This document shows, piece after piece, positions 33,867-45,049 of a stretch of 64,000 bases of DNA. Below the pieces are notes generated by a model. That model was not told the DNA's origin and searched no databases. It saw nothing but the letters and a program-made list of their open reading frames with translations. The translations under genes were made by a program, and so were the position numbers. The stretch spans positions 97,717,067 through 97,781,066 of the forward strand of contig NC_092879.1 in assembly GCF_028372415.1 (NCBI RefSeq), given 5' to 3'. Within the stretch, counting starts at the first letter, position 1. Each line of letters opens with the position of its first letter. Source of the DNA: Notamacropus eugenii (lineage: Eukaryota > Chordata > Mammalia > Diprotodontia > Macropodidae).

Positions 33867-34330
33867 GAGACCTTGGACCCTTTAGGTCAAGGTCTGTGCA
33901 GGTACTCACTTAGAGTGAGGTAAAGCCCATTCATTGAATAGGCCCATTTAAGAAGTAGCCAGCTCATGGCCCCTTTAATGAGGCAAAGAAAAGAAAGACA
34001 TCAGGCTGGGAGGGAAACAGCAACAGTTACTGTTGATAATCACTCTGATGCCAGGAGGGTCCTGAAGAGAGCCAGTGGTGTCCGAGCTTCAGAGTGCAGT
34101 AGGTTTAAGTGGAAGGGAAGGGAAGGGAAGGGAAGGGAAGGGAAGGGAAGGGAAGGGAAGGGGAGGGAAAAATAAAGGAATCTAGCCAGTAAACCCCAAG
34201 GTAACTGGACATCCTCTGGCCATCCAAATTTACCTTCCTTTGGAAAGGAGAAGGAAGGGGAAGGGGAGATAGACAGGAGAGCAGGGGGTGCATTACCCAG
34301 ATAACTGGTTCCCCATTCAAAACTTATCCT
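33867..34330. repeat. Unclassified repeat joined to the SINE, with (GGGAA)n
   Basis: CTTGGACCCTTTAGGTCAAG, CCATTCATTGAATAGGCCCA, TCACTCTGATGCCAGGAGGG. I recognise this as a recurrent marsupial sequence but not its class. The pentamer tract 34111-34168 lies within it. Confidence 0.4.
34111..34168. repeat. (GGAAG)n microsatellite
   Basis: About 11 nearly perfect GGAAG pentamers on the plus strand; a fully purine strand. Confidence 0.97.
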
Positions 34331-34344
34331 ATTAATGAAAGGGC

Positions 34345-34975
34345 CATTTATTCAAATGCTTTCTACTTGTTTGTTTTTTTTAATAGAAATGGTTGTTGTG
34401 TTGTGTCAAAAGCTTATTCTGCATCTTATCATGCATATAAATATAAGATTTTTGCTATTTTTCTCAGCAGTGGGGTCCATTACATTTATAATTTTCTTAA
34501 TATTGAACCAACCTTGCATTCCTGGATCAAATCCAGGAATGAGTATTCTGTATAATCATTTTGATATGTTTCTGTAGCTTCCTTAATATTTTTTAGAATG
34601 TTTGTGTCAATGTTCATTAGAAATATTGGTCAATAGAAAGAAGGAATTTAGTAGGACTCCTTTTCCTATTTTTTTCAGTTTACATAACTCTGGAATTAAT
34701 TACGCTTTGAATGTTTGATATAATTTGTTTGTAAATACTTCTAGTCTAGGTCTTTTTTCTTTAAAATTTCATTTGAGGCATGTTCAGTTTCTTTTCCTGA
34801 AGTTGTTTTATTTAAATTCTCTATTTCTACTTTCATTAGTCTGGGTTTTTTCTATGTTTGTAAGTATTCTTTCAGTTCAGCTGTAAGTTTAACTAGCATA
34901 TACTTGGGCAAAATAGTTTCTAATAATTTCCTTTATTTCTTCATTTATTGTTAATTCTTCTTTTTCATTTTTATT
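34345..34975 (-). mobile_element. L1 ORF2 RT region (element B, continued)
   Basis: Reverse strand corresponds to 9990-10420: GAAATGGTTGTTGTGTTGTG, TCAAAAGCTTATTCTGCATC, AACCTTGCATTCCTGGATCA, TCTGGAATTAATTACGCTTT. Confidence 0.75.
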
Positions 34976-35140
34976 ACTGATGAACATCTGGTCACTGGAC
35001 CCAGATGGCTCAGGAGGAGAAAGTGAGGCTGGTGACCTGCACAGCCCTCCCTCACTCAAAACAAAGTCAAGTGCAAGTCACATCATCATTTCTCTGATGG
35101 AGTGGTCTTCCTCGAAAACAAAGGATGAACACAACAACTG
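34976..35140 (+). mobile_element. WSINE1-like fragment
   Basis: Opposite orientation to the copies at 30330 and 33680: CTGGTCACTGGACCCAGATG, GGTGACCTGCACAGCCCTCC, AGTCAAGTGCAAGTCACATC. ACTGAT(GA/AA) on both borders may be a short target duplication. Confidence 0.75.
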
Positions 35141-35204
35141 ATAATTTGGCTTTCTTCTTTATAAAAATCAAGTTAGCTACTGGTTTATCTATTAAAAGCA
35201 GCTA

Positions 35205-35318
35205 GATAAACTCACTGTAAATAGCATTGAATCTAGAGTCAGGAAGACATGAGTTCAAATCCAGCCTCACAAACTTAATAGTTGTGTGACCCTGGGAAAA
35301 TTTCTTAATGTTTCTTTT
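35205..35318 (+). mobile_element. CORE-SINE fragment
   Basis: CTAGAGTCAGGAAGACATGA, GTTCAAATCCAGCCTCACAA, TAGTTGTGTGACCCTGGGAA. Confidence 0.75.
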
Positions 35319-36084
35319 TGTTTTGCTTGCTTTTAATTTTCTTCATCTTTGATTTTCAGAATCTCTCTATTTTGATTTTTCATTGTGGTTTTTCTAGGGC
35401 CTTTTTTGGTTGAGTTTCCAATTCACAAAACTGTTCTTTCTCCTGTTAAGGAAAGTGTTTAGAGATATTAAGTTTCCCCTAAAAACTGCTTTAGCTCCAT
35501 CCCCCAAATTTTTGTATGTTGGCTCATTGTTGGCAATAACTTTAATGAAATTATATATTGTTTATGATTTGTTCCTTGACCCACCAATCTTTTAGGATTA
35601 AATTAACCACTAATTAATTTTTAATCCTTTTTTCCATAGCCCTTTATCAAATATAATTGTTTTTGCACTGTACTCAGTACAGGATGTGTTTAATATTTTT
35701 TCCATGTTTCTGTGTTTGTGAAGTTTTATGCCCTGATAATGATCAATTTTTTGAAGATGCCAAGTCCATCTTAAAAAATGTTCATTCCTTTCTATTTCCA
35801 TTCAGTAAATAATTTCCAAAGATCATGTTCTCCCATTATTAAAGCTTTACTGTCTGTGTCTCCCTGGAACCTGTTTAGCTTTTTCCTTTAAGTATTCAGA
35901 TGCTATGCCGTTCTGTCCGTGTGTGTTAAGAATTGTTATTAATTTGTTGTTTATGGTACCTTCAGCATAATTTAATTTCCATTTATCTCTTTCACTTATC
36001 TATTTTTTCTATCATTTCTTCTGAGTTCATGATTGTTACCCCTGCTCTTTTTTTTAGTAGACTTAAAGCACAATAGATTTAGCT
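35319..36084 (-). mobile_element. L1 ORF2 endonuclease region (element B, continued)
   Basis: Parallel to 10490-11380: GTTTAGAGATATTAAGTTTC, TGATAATGATCAATTTTTTG, ACCCCTGCTCTTTTTTTTAG, AAAGCACAATAGATTTAGCT. Interrupted at 36085 by a HAL1. Confidence 0.75.
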
Positions 36085-36100
36085 CCAGTCCATTATTTTA
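36085..36100. repeat. Left target-site duplication of HAL1
   Basis: CCAGTCCATTATTTTA; the copy at 39039-39054 shares at least AGTCCATTATTTTA (14 bp). Confidence 0.9.
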
Positions 36101-37099
36101 TTTTATTTTATTTTTGTTAAATTTATTTATTTAACTTTTAACATTCATTTTCACAAAATTTTGGGTTACAAATTTTCTCCCCTTTTATCCCCTCCCCCCC
36201 CAAACACCAAGCATTCTAATTGCCCTTATGACCAATCTGCTCTCTCTTCTATCATTCCTCTCTGCCCTTGTCTCCATCTTCTCTTTTGTCCTGTAGGGCC
36301 AGATAGCTTTCTATACCCCTTTACCTGTATTTCTTATTTCCTAGTGGCAAGAACATTACTCGACAGTTGATCCTAACACTTTGAGTTCCACCTTCTTTAC
36401 CTCCCTCCCTCTCCACCCCTTCCCTTTGGAAAGCAAGCAATTCAATATAGGCCAAATCTGTGTAGTTTTGCAAATGACTTCCATAATAGTTGTGTTGTAT
36501 AGGACTAACTATATTTCCCTCCATCCTATCCTGTCCCCCATTACTTCTATTCTCTTTTAATCCTATCCCTCCCCATGAGTGTTGACCTCGAATTGTACCC
36601 TCCTCCCCATGCCCTCCCTTCTATCATCCCCCCCACCCTGCTTGTCCCCTTATCCCCCACTTTCCTGTATTGTGAGATAGGTTTTCCTACCAAAATGAGT
36701 GTGCATTTTATTCTTTCCTTTAGTGGAATGTGATGAGAGTAGACTTCATGTTTTTCTCTCACCTCCCCTCTTTATCCCTCCACTAATGAGTCTTTTGCTT
36801 GCCTCTTTTATGAGAAATAATTTGCCCCATTCAATTTCTCCCTTTCTCCTCCCAATATATTTCTCTCTCACTGCTTGATTTCATTTTTTTTAAGATATGA
36901 TCCCATCCTCTTCAATTCACTCTGTGCACTCTGTCTCTATGTATGTGTGCATGTGTGCATGTGTGTGTGTGTAATCCCACCCAGTACCCAGATACTGAAA
37001 TGTTTCAAGAGTTACAAATAGTGTCTTTCCATGTAGGATTGTAAACAGTTCAGCTTTAGTAAGTCCCTTATGACTTCTCTTTGCTGTTCACCTTTTCAT

Positions 37100-38195
37100 G
37101 GTTCTCTTCATTCTTGTGTTTGAAAGTCAAATTTTCTTTTCAGCTCTGGTCTTTTCATCAAGAAAATTTGAAAATCCTCTATTTCATTGAAAGACCAATT
37201 TTTCCCCTGAAGTATTATACTCAGTTTTGCTGGGTAGGTGATTCTTGGTTTTAGTCCTAGTTCCTTTGACTTCTGGAATATCCTATTCCATGCCCTTTGA
37301 TTCCTTAATGTAGAGGCTGCTAGATCTTGTGTTATCCTGATTGTATTTCCACAATACTTGAATTATTTCTTTCTAGCTGCTTGCAATATTTTCTCCTTGA
37401 CCTGGGAACTCTGGAATTTGGCCACAATGTTCCTAGGAGTTTCTCTTTTTGGATCTCTTTCAGGCGTTGTTCTGTGGATTTCTTGAATATTTATTTTGCC
37501 CTCTGGTTCTAGAATCTCAGGGCAATTTTCCTTGATAATTTCATGAAAGATGATGTCTAGGCTCTTCTTTTGATCATGGCTTTCAGGTAGTCCCATAATT
37601 TTTAAATTGTCTCTCCTGGATCTATTTTCCAGGTCTGTTGTTTTTCCAATGAGGTATTTCACATTATCTTCCATTTTTTCATTCTTTTGGTTTTGTTTTG
37701 TGATTTCTTGGTTTCTTATAAAGTCATTAGCCTCCATCTGTGCCATTTTAATTTTGAAAGAACTATTTTCTTCAGTGAGCTTTTGAATTTCCTTTTCCAT
37801 TTGGCTAATTCTGCTTTTGAAAGCATTCTTCTCCTCATTGGCTTTTTGAACCTCTTTTGCCAATTGAGTTAGGCTAGTTTTCAAGGTGTTAATTTCTTCA
37901 ACATTTTTTGGGTCTCCTTTAGCAGGGAGCTGATCTGCTGTTCATGCTTTGACTTCATGTCTCTCATTTCTCTTCCCAGTTTTTCCTCCACCTCTCTAAC
38001 TTGATTTTCAAAATTCTTTTTGAGCTCTTCCATGGCCTGAGCCCATTGGGTGGGCTGGGACACAGAAGCCTTGATTTCTGTGTCTTTGCCTGATGGTAAG
38101 CATTGTTCTTCCTCATCAGAAAGGAAGGGAGGAAATACCTGTTCACCAAGAAAGTAACCTTCTATTGTCTTATTTCTTTTCCCTTTTCTGGGCAT
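37100..38195 (-). pseudogene. HAL1 ORF1, two lesions seen
   Basis: Starts at 38195 (MPRKGKRNKTIEGYFLGEQ). An N-terminal helix (MEELKKNFENQVREVEEKL) runs to a frameshift near 37885. The frame 37363-37884 then gives the coiled coil (QMEKEIQKLTEEN), NVKYLIGKTTDLENRSRR, IMGLPESHDQ, HEIIKENCPEILEPEGK and RETPRNIVAKFQSSQVKEK. A TAA at about 37361 replaces a Gln codon found in the other HAL1 copy; beyond it the frame stays open (SIILQGKNWSF, EDFQIFLMKR). Family role: an RNA-binding trimer that coats L1-type RNA. Coding potential is lost here, but barely. Confidence 0.88.
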
Positions 38196-38567
38196 TTTCC
38201 CAGCCAGTGACTTGACCTCTGAATATTCTCCTCACACCCACCTCGCCTCCTGATCCTCCCAGCCAGCCTTTGGGGTCTGAGATTCAAATGCTGCTTCCAG
38301 CCTTAGGGCTTTTGGCGGGGGCAGGGCTGCTATTCAGTGTGAGATTAAGTTCAGGTGGTCAGGTCGGGGCAGGGCCGCCTCTCAGGCTCAGTTCCCTCAG
38401 GGGGTTTATGCACAGACCTTCCACAATGGATCCAGGCTCCCGCCCGCTTGGGGAGCCCCTGTCTGCAGCCACCTCTTAGCTTTTACCTCCCGGGGGGGCC
38501 TGAGTTATGGGGGCACCCCACTCCCCTCTCGACCCGCCAAAGAGACTCTCTCACCGACCCCCGTCAC

Positions 38568-38883
38568 CTGTGGGTGGAGGGACTTGTGCGGCCACTGGAG
38601 ATCCCATCCCTGAAGCCTGCTCGGATCTGTGTCTCTCAGTGCCGCAGCCGCGGCAGGTCTGGGCTGGGCTCCGCGTCTGCAGTGCAACGGACCTTTTGCG
38701 AGAGGTTTGCAGGTCCCTCTGTGGGTGGAGGGACCCGCGTGGCCACTGGAGATCCCGTCCCTGAAGCCCGCTCAGATCTTTTCCTCTCGGTGCCACGGCC
38801 GCGGCAGGACTGCACTCAGCTCCCAGTCCCGGCGCCCAGTCCGCAGCACGAAGGACCCCCCCTAGAGAGGTTTGCAGGTCTCT
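38568..38883 (-). repeat. Tandem 5' UTR monomers of HAL1
   Basis: Two units, 38568-38718 (151 bp) and 38719-38883 (165 bp). Both begin CTGTGGGTGGAGGGAC, continue GCCACTGGAGATCCC and CCGCGGCAGG, and end GAGAGGTTTGCAGGTC. They lie between the 5' end and ORF1, where promoter monomers sit in rodent L1. Confidence 0.85.
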
Positions 38884-39054
38884 CCGGAACAGAAATCTCC
38901 CTCGCTCCAATGTTCTGTGGCCTCTGGGTGCAGAATTCGTCATGAGTTACTTCCTTGTAGCCGTTCTATGGGTTGTGGGTTCGGAGCTATGTGTATGTGC
39001 GTCTTTCTACTCTGCCATCTTGGCTCCGCCCCCCCCCCCCAGTCCATTATTTTA

Positions 39055-41330
39055 ATTCTGTTTGACTTTTTATGTCTCAGTTATTTTTCTTGTAAGCATC
39101 ATATTATTGGATTCTACTTTCTAATCCATCTGCTTTCCCTCTTAACTTTTATGGAGTTCATACCATTTACATTCACAGATAATATTATTGATTATGTATT
39201 TCCCTCAATTCTAGTCTTTTATATTTCCCCACACACACTCTTATGAAGCAAAGAAGAGGATGGTGTGAGAAGAATCTTCTCTACACTTGAGGAAATCTAT
39301 TACTGTAGCCCTGCCCCTCTTCCCCTCACCAGCCCCTCTTACAGGTTCTTACCCTTTCTTCCTTTTACTCTTTATGATCCACTTTTTTAAGTTAGAGTTT
39401 ATTTTGTACATGACTAATCCCTCCCTGAATATAGCCTCCATCTTCTCCTCCCTCCCTTCTCTCCATTCCCTCCTAATTCTTTTTTGAGTTGAGTGTATTT
39501 CTACACCAAACTCTATATGTGTTCTACCCTCCTTTTACTGATTCAGATGAAAGTTAGATTCAAATATATCACTCACCCCCTTTCTCCTTGTCTTCTACTT
39601 GCACACTCCAATTATGTGTAATAATTAGTTTTGTCACCCTTCCTCCTTAGTCCTTCCCTTAGTGTATTCCCTTTTCTCCCCCTTTACTTTCTTCTTTCAA
39701 GATCATGAAAATGTAACAAAACACAAATCAGGCCTTCTGTCTGTTTTAACTCTCTCTATGACTCCTGATGACATCAGGGTTCTGAGGGGACACTTACATC
39801 AACTCCTTTATTAGAATACAAACATCAAATCCTTATAGAGTTCATTCATGTTGCTTACACGTATCCACTCTTTTGTTTCTCTTAACTTCTCTGTTGGTAT
39901 TTCAAAGTTTCTACAAAATCCTGTTCTTTTCCTTGGGAATGCTTGAAAATCCTCTATTTCATTAAAGGTATATTTTTCCCCCTGTAAGATTATACTCAGT
40001 TCTGCTGGGTAAGTTATTCCTGGTTGTAACCCAGTTGTCTTTTGGAAGATTGTATTACAACCTTTCTAGTTCTTTTGTGTGAACCTGATTAAGGCTCCTT
40101 GTAACGTGAACTCTTTCTTTCTAGCTGTTTGCAGTCTTTTTATTCTTTTCCCCTGAAAGCTCTGGATTTTAGTTGTGATGCTTGTTCCTGGTAGTTTTCA
40201 ATTTGGGGTTTCTATCAGGAGGTGAATTTTACTTTGTCCTCTGGTTCTAATAGCTCTGGACAGTTTTCTTTTCTGAAATACACTAGTCAAGCTCTTTTTT
40301 TGTCATGGATTTCAGGCAATTCAACAATTCTTAGATTTTCCAGAGTTATTCTCCTCTGGGTTTGCATCTTTGGCATCTGTGGCATCATAATTGCTTTTAA
40401 TTAAAGGTGTCTTTTTGTGTTTACTCATTTTTTCTGCCTTATTTCCTGAACAGGGTTTTGTGTCATAACCAATCTCTGTACATCTGAAGAGGGCCTGTAG
40501 GAGCCTTATTTGGGTCTGATTTCTATACTTTGGGTTCTTGCTGCTGCTCTCTTCAGGTATCTCAGGGGCAATTGAGACTGAGGACCTGAAAGTTTTCAGT
40601 GTGTGTAGAATGGTGGCACCTAGAGCAAAGACTGATTGCTGCCCTCCTGATAGGAGCTTTGCAAGCTCCTCACTTGTTTGGGTCACATACAACTGCAGAC
40701 CTGCCCTTTATTGAAACTCCAATAGATTACTTCTGGCCTCAGCCTCTGGCAGCTAGCTGGAAGGCTTCCCCTTGGTCTGAGCTCCCTGACTGACCTGGTT
40801 ACTCAGCGGCAGGCCTCATATTGGGCCAGGGCCTGACTCTGGGATCCTGCTTTGCTGTTGCTTCATCGTGGTCCTTGTTCTTGCCCAGCACATAGCCTCA
40901 GGATTGGTCTGAGCTGGATGGGCAACCACTCGTTGCCCTGGAGAACAGCTGCAGGTTAGCCCTGCACCAGCCACAGACCTCTTTTTTAGCCCACTCTGGA
41001 TCTCCAACCCTGCTCTGTGGGCAGAGCAACAGCGGCTGACTGGTTCCTATTCCAGTCCTTTGCAAGGTACATGATATCAGGCTCAGTTCCTGCTGGATCC
41101 ATGACTGCTTCTCACCCTAATACATTGCCACATGCCCCTGCTCAGTCCCAGGCTGCAAGGCTCTGTGGTGTGCCTTCCTGGCTGAAGCCCAAACCCAGTG
41201 TTCTCAGGCCTCTATCTCCCCATGCTCACCTGGATGAAGAAAAAAGGGACTCCCTCTACTTTGTTCTTGGCCTGTCTGGTCCTCCTTCCTAGGTTTCGAT
41301 GAGGTTGTGAGGAAGAGCATCCTCCTACTG
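39055..41330 (-). mobile_element. L1 element B, ORF2 start, ORF1 and 5' region
   Basis: Resumes after the HAL1 target duplication: TAAGCATCATATTATTGGAT (as 11450), the spacer, then the ORF1 C-terminal half (39930-40420; TTATACTCAGTTCTGCTGGG, CTCTGGATTTTAGTTGTGAT) and an N-terminal piece open at 40321-40692. The coiled-coil segment is missing or unrecognisable. The 5' UTR extends to about 41330; the exact 5' end was not found. Confidence 0.65.
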
Positions 41331-41374
41331 CACCAGCTTTGCTGGTCTTCCCAGTGTTCTCCATTCTGCCTCAA

Positions 41375-41720
41375 GGTAGGGCCAGATTGGAGAGTGCTTT
41401 AAATGGAAGTCAAAGGAGTTCAAATCTCATGCTTGTACACATTAGGCAATTATGGAAGATTCCTGAGCGGGGGGATTGGATAGGATCAGAGATGGGACTT
41501 AAAGACATGAGTGTCATGGCCTGAGCATTTGGATGGGATAGAGGACACACTCAAAGCCTCAGGAAGAAGGGCTTTTGCATTATGTGGTAGCTGTGGGAAT
41601 GATGGGAGAAGCCACATCAGAGAGATGCTGGAAAGGGAAAAATCAACCCACCTCACCTACTTTATGACTTTGAGTGGATCTAGTGAAGTAGAAAAAGGAA
41701 CTCTCAGAGAGAGGTAGGGG
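41375..41720 (-). mobile_element. L2-type fragment
   Basis: Reverse L2-like A/G-rich sequence: GAGAGTGCTTTAAATGGAAG, GGGATTGGATAGGATCAGAG, GAAGAAGGGCTTTTGCATTA. Confidence 0.45.
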
Positions 41721-41744
41721 AGAATACAGAGTTCAGGGTGAAGT

Positions 41745-41905
41745 TAAGGCTCTATGTTGAAATGGAAGGAGCCTCTTGACTGTCCCATTGGTTTGCTATG
41801 TGATCTTGGCAAATGACTTCATCTCCTCAGGTGTCAGTTTCCTCATGTAGAAAATGAAGCAGTGAGAAGCAATGATCCATCCAACTCCAAATCTATGATT
41901 GACAT
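41745..41905 (+). mobile_element. MIR SINE
   Basis: GTTTGCTATGTGATCTTGGC, GTCAGTTTCCTCATGTAGAA, CATCCAACTCCAAATCTATG. Confidence 0.7.
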
Positions 41906-42383
41906 AGACATGTAGATACAGACATATCTGTATCCTTCCACACAGATGTCCTTCCACTTCACGACTTTCCCCATCATGGTTTCAATATATCGCAGCTAAG
42001 TATAAGAAATTAAATGGAAATTTGGAGATGTTTTGTGAAAGCCACAGATAGCACACAAAGGCCAGCAGATGGCCCAGAAAATGTTTAGAAACTCAGGAAT
42101 GCATAAAATATATGTATAGTATTGTATAAAATCAACAGATTTTTATCTTTTAATGCCATAATAATTCAGACTTCTCCTTTGGCATGAAGGGAGGGCCAAA
42201 ACATTTTCTGCAGATTTTCCAGATCGCATGGGGCACTGCCCCCTAACACTTGTAGTATGGAAGGGCTAACTGTGTACATACATAAAAGTAAGAGGGGATC
42301 CTAATGGCTCTAGAAGCTGCTTGCCTAATGCCAGTGAGCATCATTATGGCCATATTATTATGATCATTATTGTTTATTATCAG

Positions 42384-42962
42384 GCAACCCTCCCACAGAG
42401 GCAAAGGGGACTTCTCTTTCAAGAGAGGACTTCAAGGCCCTTTTTCCAGATCTGCCAAAATGAAGGTTGATGATCTGCAGTGCATTAAGAAAGAGCTGCA
42501 TCGATTGTGTGCTGGAGAAGCTTGAAGACATGGAGGAAGAACCAGAGGAAGTTGAGATGGAGGCAAGTATGGAGGAAGAGGAGGAGGGCAGCAGCCTTCA
42601 GCAGGGAACCAGTGCCAGGGAGCTAGAGGATGAGAGGGAAGCTGCTGGACCAGAAAGCCAATGAAGGCCCTGCTCAGGTGAGTCCAGGACGAAGGAGGAG
42701 ACGGAAGGTGGCGAAACACCAGCCGGGGCCGCCACTGCCCTTGCTAACACTCTTGGGGGCCCCTCAACCCAAAGCCAGCCTCCCTGGGGCCCCTTGCTGC
42801 TATCCTGGAGCCTTAGTCAGTCCAGGTATCCTAGGCCCTCTGGGTCCTGGTCCCTGCAGCTTAGCCAAGAGGTATAGCAAAGCCTCTGTAGTTTGGCTCA
42901 CTTAACTTGCATACCTTTTTTCTGGTTTAATAATTAAAAGTTCTATTGCTCCATTTGTGGTT
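42384..42962 (+). pseudogene. HNRNPC/RALY-like exon, copy 2, frameshifted
   Basis: Homologous to copy 1 (24720) and copy 3 (48353). After TTATTATCAG/GC the exon reaches DDLQCIKKEL (from 42469). A deletion of about 26 nt relative to copy 1 then removes the middle of the zipper and shifts the frame, so the upstream frame stops at 42523. The downstream frame (to 42664) keeps LEKLEDMEEE and an acidic tail (MEASMEEEEEG). The 3' UTR remains alignable with copy 1 through TTTGGCTCACTTAACTTGC and TCTATTGCTCCATTTGTGG. The poly(A) hexamer is ATTAAA (42933-42938), a common variant, where copy 1 has AATAAA. Probably a dead duplicate, although a 65-codon ORF from a non-AUG position remains. Confidence 0.6.
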
Positions 42963-42964
42963 TG

Positions 42965-43880
42965 GTTTGGTATTTTAAAAGGGTCCCCTGGTAGGGAGGA
43001 AATGGAACCCTGGAGTTAGGGGGAATCTCCATCTTTGAGGGCCTCATTGGTCAAAGCAGCCAAGTTCTCCTGGGGTCAGGTAAGATGAAGTAGCAGGGGC
43101 TGGCCTGGGCACTGGCCTCAGTGGCTCTCTCACACTCAGTCACCCTGGCCAGGCCCTCTTGCGTAAAGCCCTAACCAGGCAGGGATGTGGGGTCTTTGCT
43201 TCAGGGAAGCAGCCTGCAGGGGCCAAGTCTTAGCTGAAGCATTGCCCTTGAGCCAGGTGGTACCATTAGGTGCCTGCCCCTCTTCCCAGGCTCAGCTTTG
43301 ATCTCAAGGATCTGGCCCCACATCCTCTCCCCCTTGGGCTGCCTTTTCTGCAGGCCTCAGGCCAGCTATGCGCTGTGAGGGAAGCCTTTGCAAGGCCTGC
43401 TCCAGCCTCACCACCTCCAAATCTTGTCTGGATCCTTAGCTCTGGGAGCTGTTCCCACCGAGCACCTGGTTGTCAATTCAGCCTCCTGGGGAGGGACAGC
43501 ACCGAGGACCTGGGACCATGAGTGCAGGAGTGGGAGGAGGAGAAGGAGCCCTTAGCCTGATGGGCCTGAGCAGGAGCCCCGACTCTGGGGAGCTCCTTGG
43601 GCCCTTGACCACCTCTGGTTAGGGGCATGGGGCAAGTCGGGGTCAGAAGGGGACCTGAAAGTAGGCATGGGTGTGTGTACTCACCTTTTCTGTTGCTGAC
43701 AGCTCTGAGGGCTGCTGAGTAAAAGCAAAACAGAAACATCAAAGACGGGTATTCACGTGTGTAGGTAACGGGAGCTTGAAGCAACACAAGAGACTGTAGA
43801 TCCCCATTCCGATGGCCTAAAGCACACAGACGTTCCTCCTCTTGTTATTTTGGCATTCTCTGGTACTCATGGTAACCCTC
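42965..43880. other. 0.9 kb without a recognised gene
   Basis: Moderately GC-rich, unique-looking sequence downstream of copy 2. The first 80 bp (ACCCTGGAGTTAGGGGGAAT) resemble the flanks of copies 1 and 3. The ORF at 43270-43521 (83 codons) has no recognisable family. Confidence 0.4.
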
Positions 43881-43889
43881 TCCCTCCAC

Positions 43890-44040
43890 ATACTGATCTG
43901 TCAGCATTTCTTAAATGCCTGTTATGTGCCAGGCACTTTGCTAGGTGCTAAGAATACGGAGATGAAAGTAAATCAGTCCCTGCCCTCAAGGAGCTTACAT
44001 TTTAAGGAGACAACACATATGTATATAGGTGTAGAATAAT
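43890..44040 (-). mobile_element. L2 3' end
   Basis: GTCAGCATTTCTTAAATGCC, ATGTGCCAGGCACTTTGCTA, CCCTCAAGGAGCTTACATTT. Confidence 0.75.
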
Positions 44041-44044
44041 AAAA

Positions 44045-44240
44045 ATAATAACATAGCACTTTAAAGATTAAAGGCACTTTACGAATATGAGCTCATTTTC
44101 TCATCAACAACCCTAGGGAGTAGAAGCTATTATTATCCCCATTTTATAGATTAGGAAACTGAGGCAGACAGAGCCATTAGACAATTTGCCCAGGGTCACA
44201 CAGTCCAGATCTGAACTGAGGGTCTCCTGACTCCAGTTGC
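44045..44240 (-). mobile_element. MIR SINE
   Basis: ACATAGCACTTTAAAGATTA, CATTTTATAGATTAGGAAAC, TTTGCCCAGGGTCACACAGT, CTGAGGGTCTCCTGACTCCA. Confidence 0.75.
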
Positions 44241-44539
44241 TGCGCTCTGTCCATTGTTCCAACACTCTCTCCGGTGACACAGATCCCAACTTACCCAGGT
44301 CTGCCTATGCTGTGGGACTATTGTCCCCATCTTCCCACAGGGTCACCACATTGCAAAGGTACCAGGGGAGCCACTCTACCATCCACCAACTGTCATTTCT
44401 TGCTCTCCCCTCAACCTGCCCACTTTGTCCTTCGGTCACATCCTTTACTCCTATTCTCAGAAGAATCTCGTCGGTTCTACGTGTAATCTGCTCACACTCA
44501 CTAGTGCCTTTCCATCACCCTCTGAATCATGCTCACCTT

Positions 44540-45035
44540 TTTCAGTAAATGTATTTTTAAAATTTTAACAGATTTTTTTCCTATCTTGGGTTTTTACTTT
44601 GCCTAGATTTCCCTTAGTACCCTTCCCCCTTCCCTCCCAGAAAGCCACTCCTTACAACAAAGGGATTTTTTAGGAAAAGAAAAAGAGAAAGAATTGAAAA
44701 AAAAATCAGCAAAACCAATCGATACAGTGAACAAAAATTCTGCCACTGTAGGCAATGTTCCAGAGCCACAGACCTCAGGGAAGGTGTCTTCTCATATCTC
44801 TTTATAATTTCTCAATAGCAGTCCAGCCTACTCTCCTTGTTTTCCACTCTGGGTTCATCGAGATTATCTATCCCAGATATACCTTCTGTTCTAGAGGATG
44901 TCTGTTTTTCTTGTCTATCCACCTTTATTGCAAGGGTTTTGCTTTTTCAATGCGGGGGGGGAGGAGGGATGTGGGAGAGGAAGAAAATAAATATTTGTTC
45001 ATTGAAAAAAAGTATATTATGGACTCTTTCTTCAA
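44540..45035 (+). mobile_element. Unclassified marsupial repeat, two segments
   Basis: 44540-44860 (CCCTTCCCTCCCAGAAAGCC, AAAATCAGCAAAACCAATCG) and 44870-45030 (CACCTTTATTGCAAGGGTTT, AATAAATATTTGTTCATTGA). Both are familiar recurrent sequences in marsupial DNA. The second matches the unit at 22990-23110. Confidence 0.45.
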
Positions 45036-45049
45036 AAAATGAATTGGGA

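Larger units (their letters stand above)
36101..39038 (-). mobile_element. Full-length HAL1 with target duplication
   Basis: 2.94 kb, inserted in L1 element B. The 5' end (about 39038, on its strand GGGGGCGGAGCCAAGATGGC) abuts the right target duplication. The 3' end is an (AAAAT)n-like tail at 36101. A CpG-rich 5' UTR (38196-39030) holds two tandem monomers, ORF1 spans 37100-38195, and the 3' UTR is purine-rich and ORF2-free. Less damaged than the plus-strand HAL1, so probably a younger insertion. Confidence 0.92.

Noticed and set aside
38355..38945. 196-codon plus-strand ORF and a CpG-island gene
   Set aside because: This is the CpG-rich 5' UTR of the minus-strand HAL1; openness reflects GC content and the tandem monomers.
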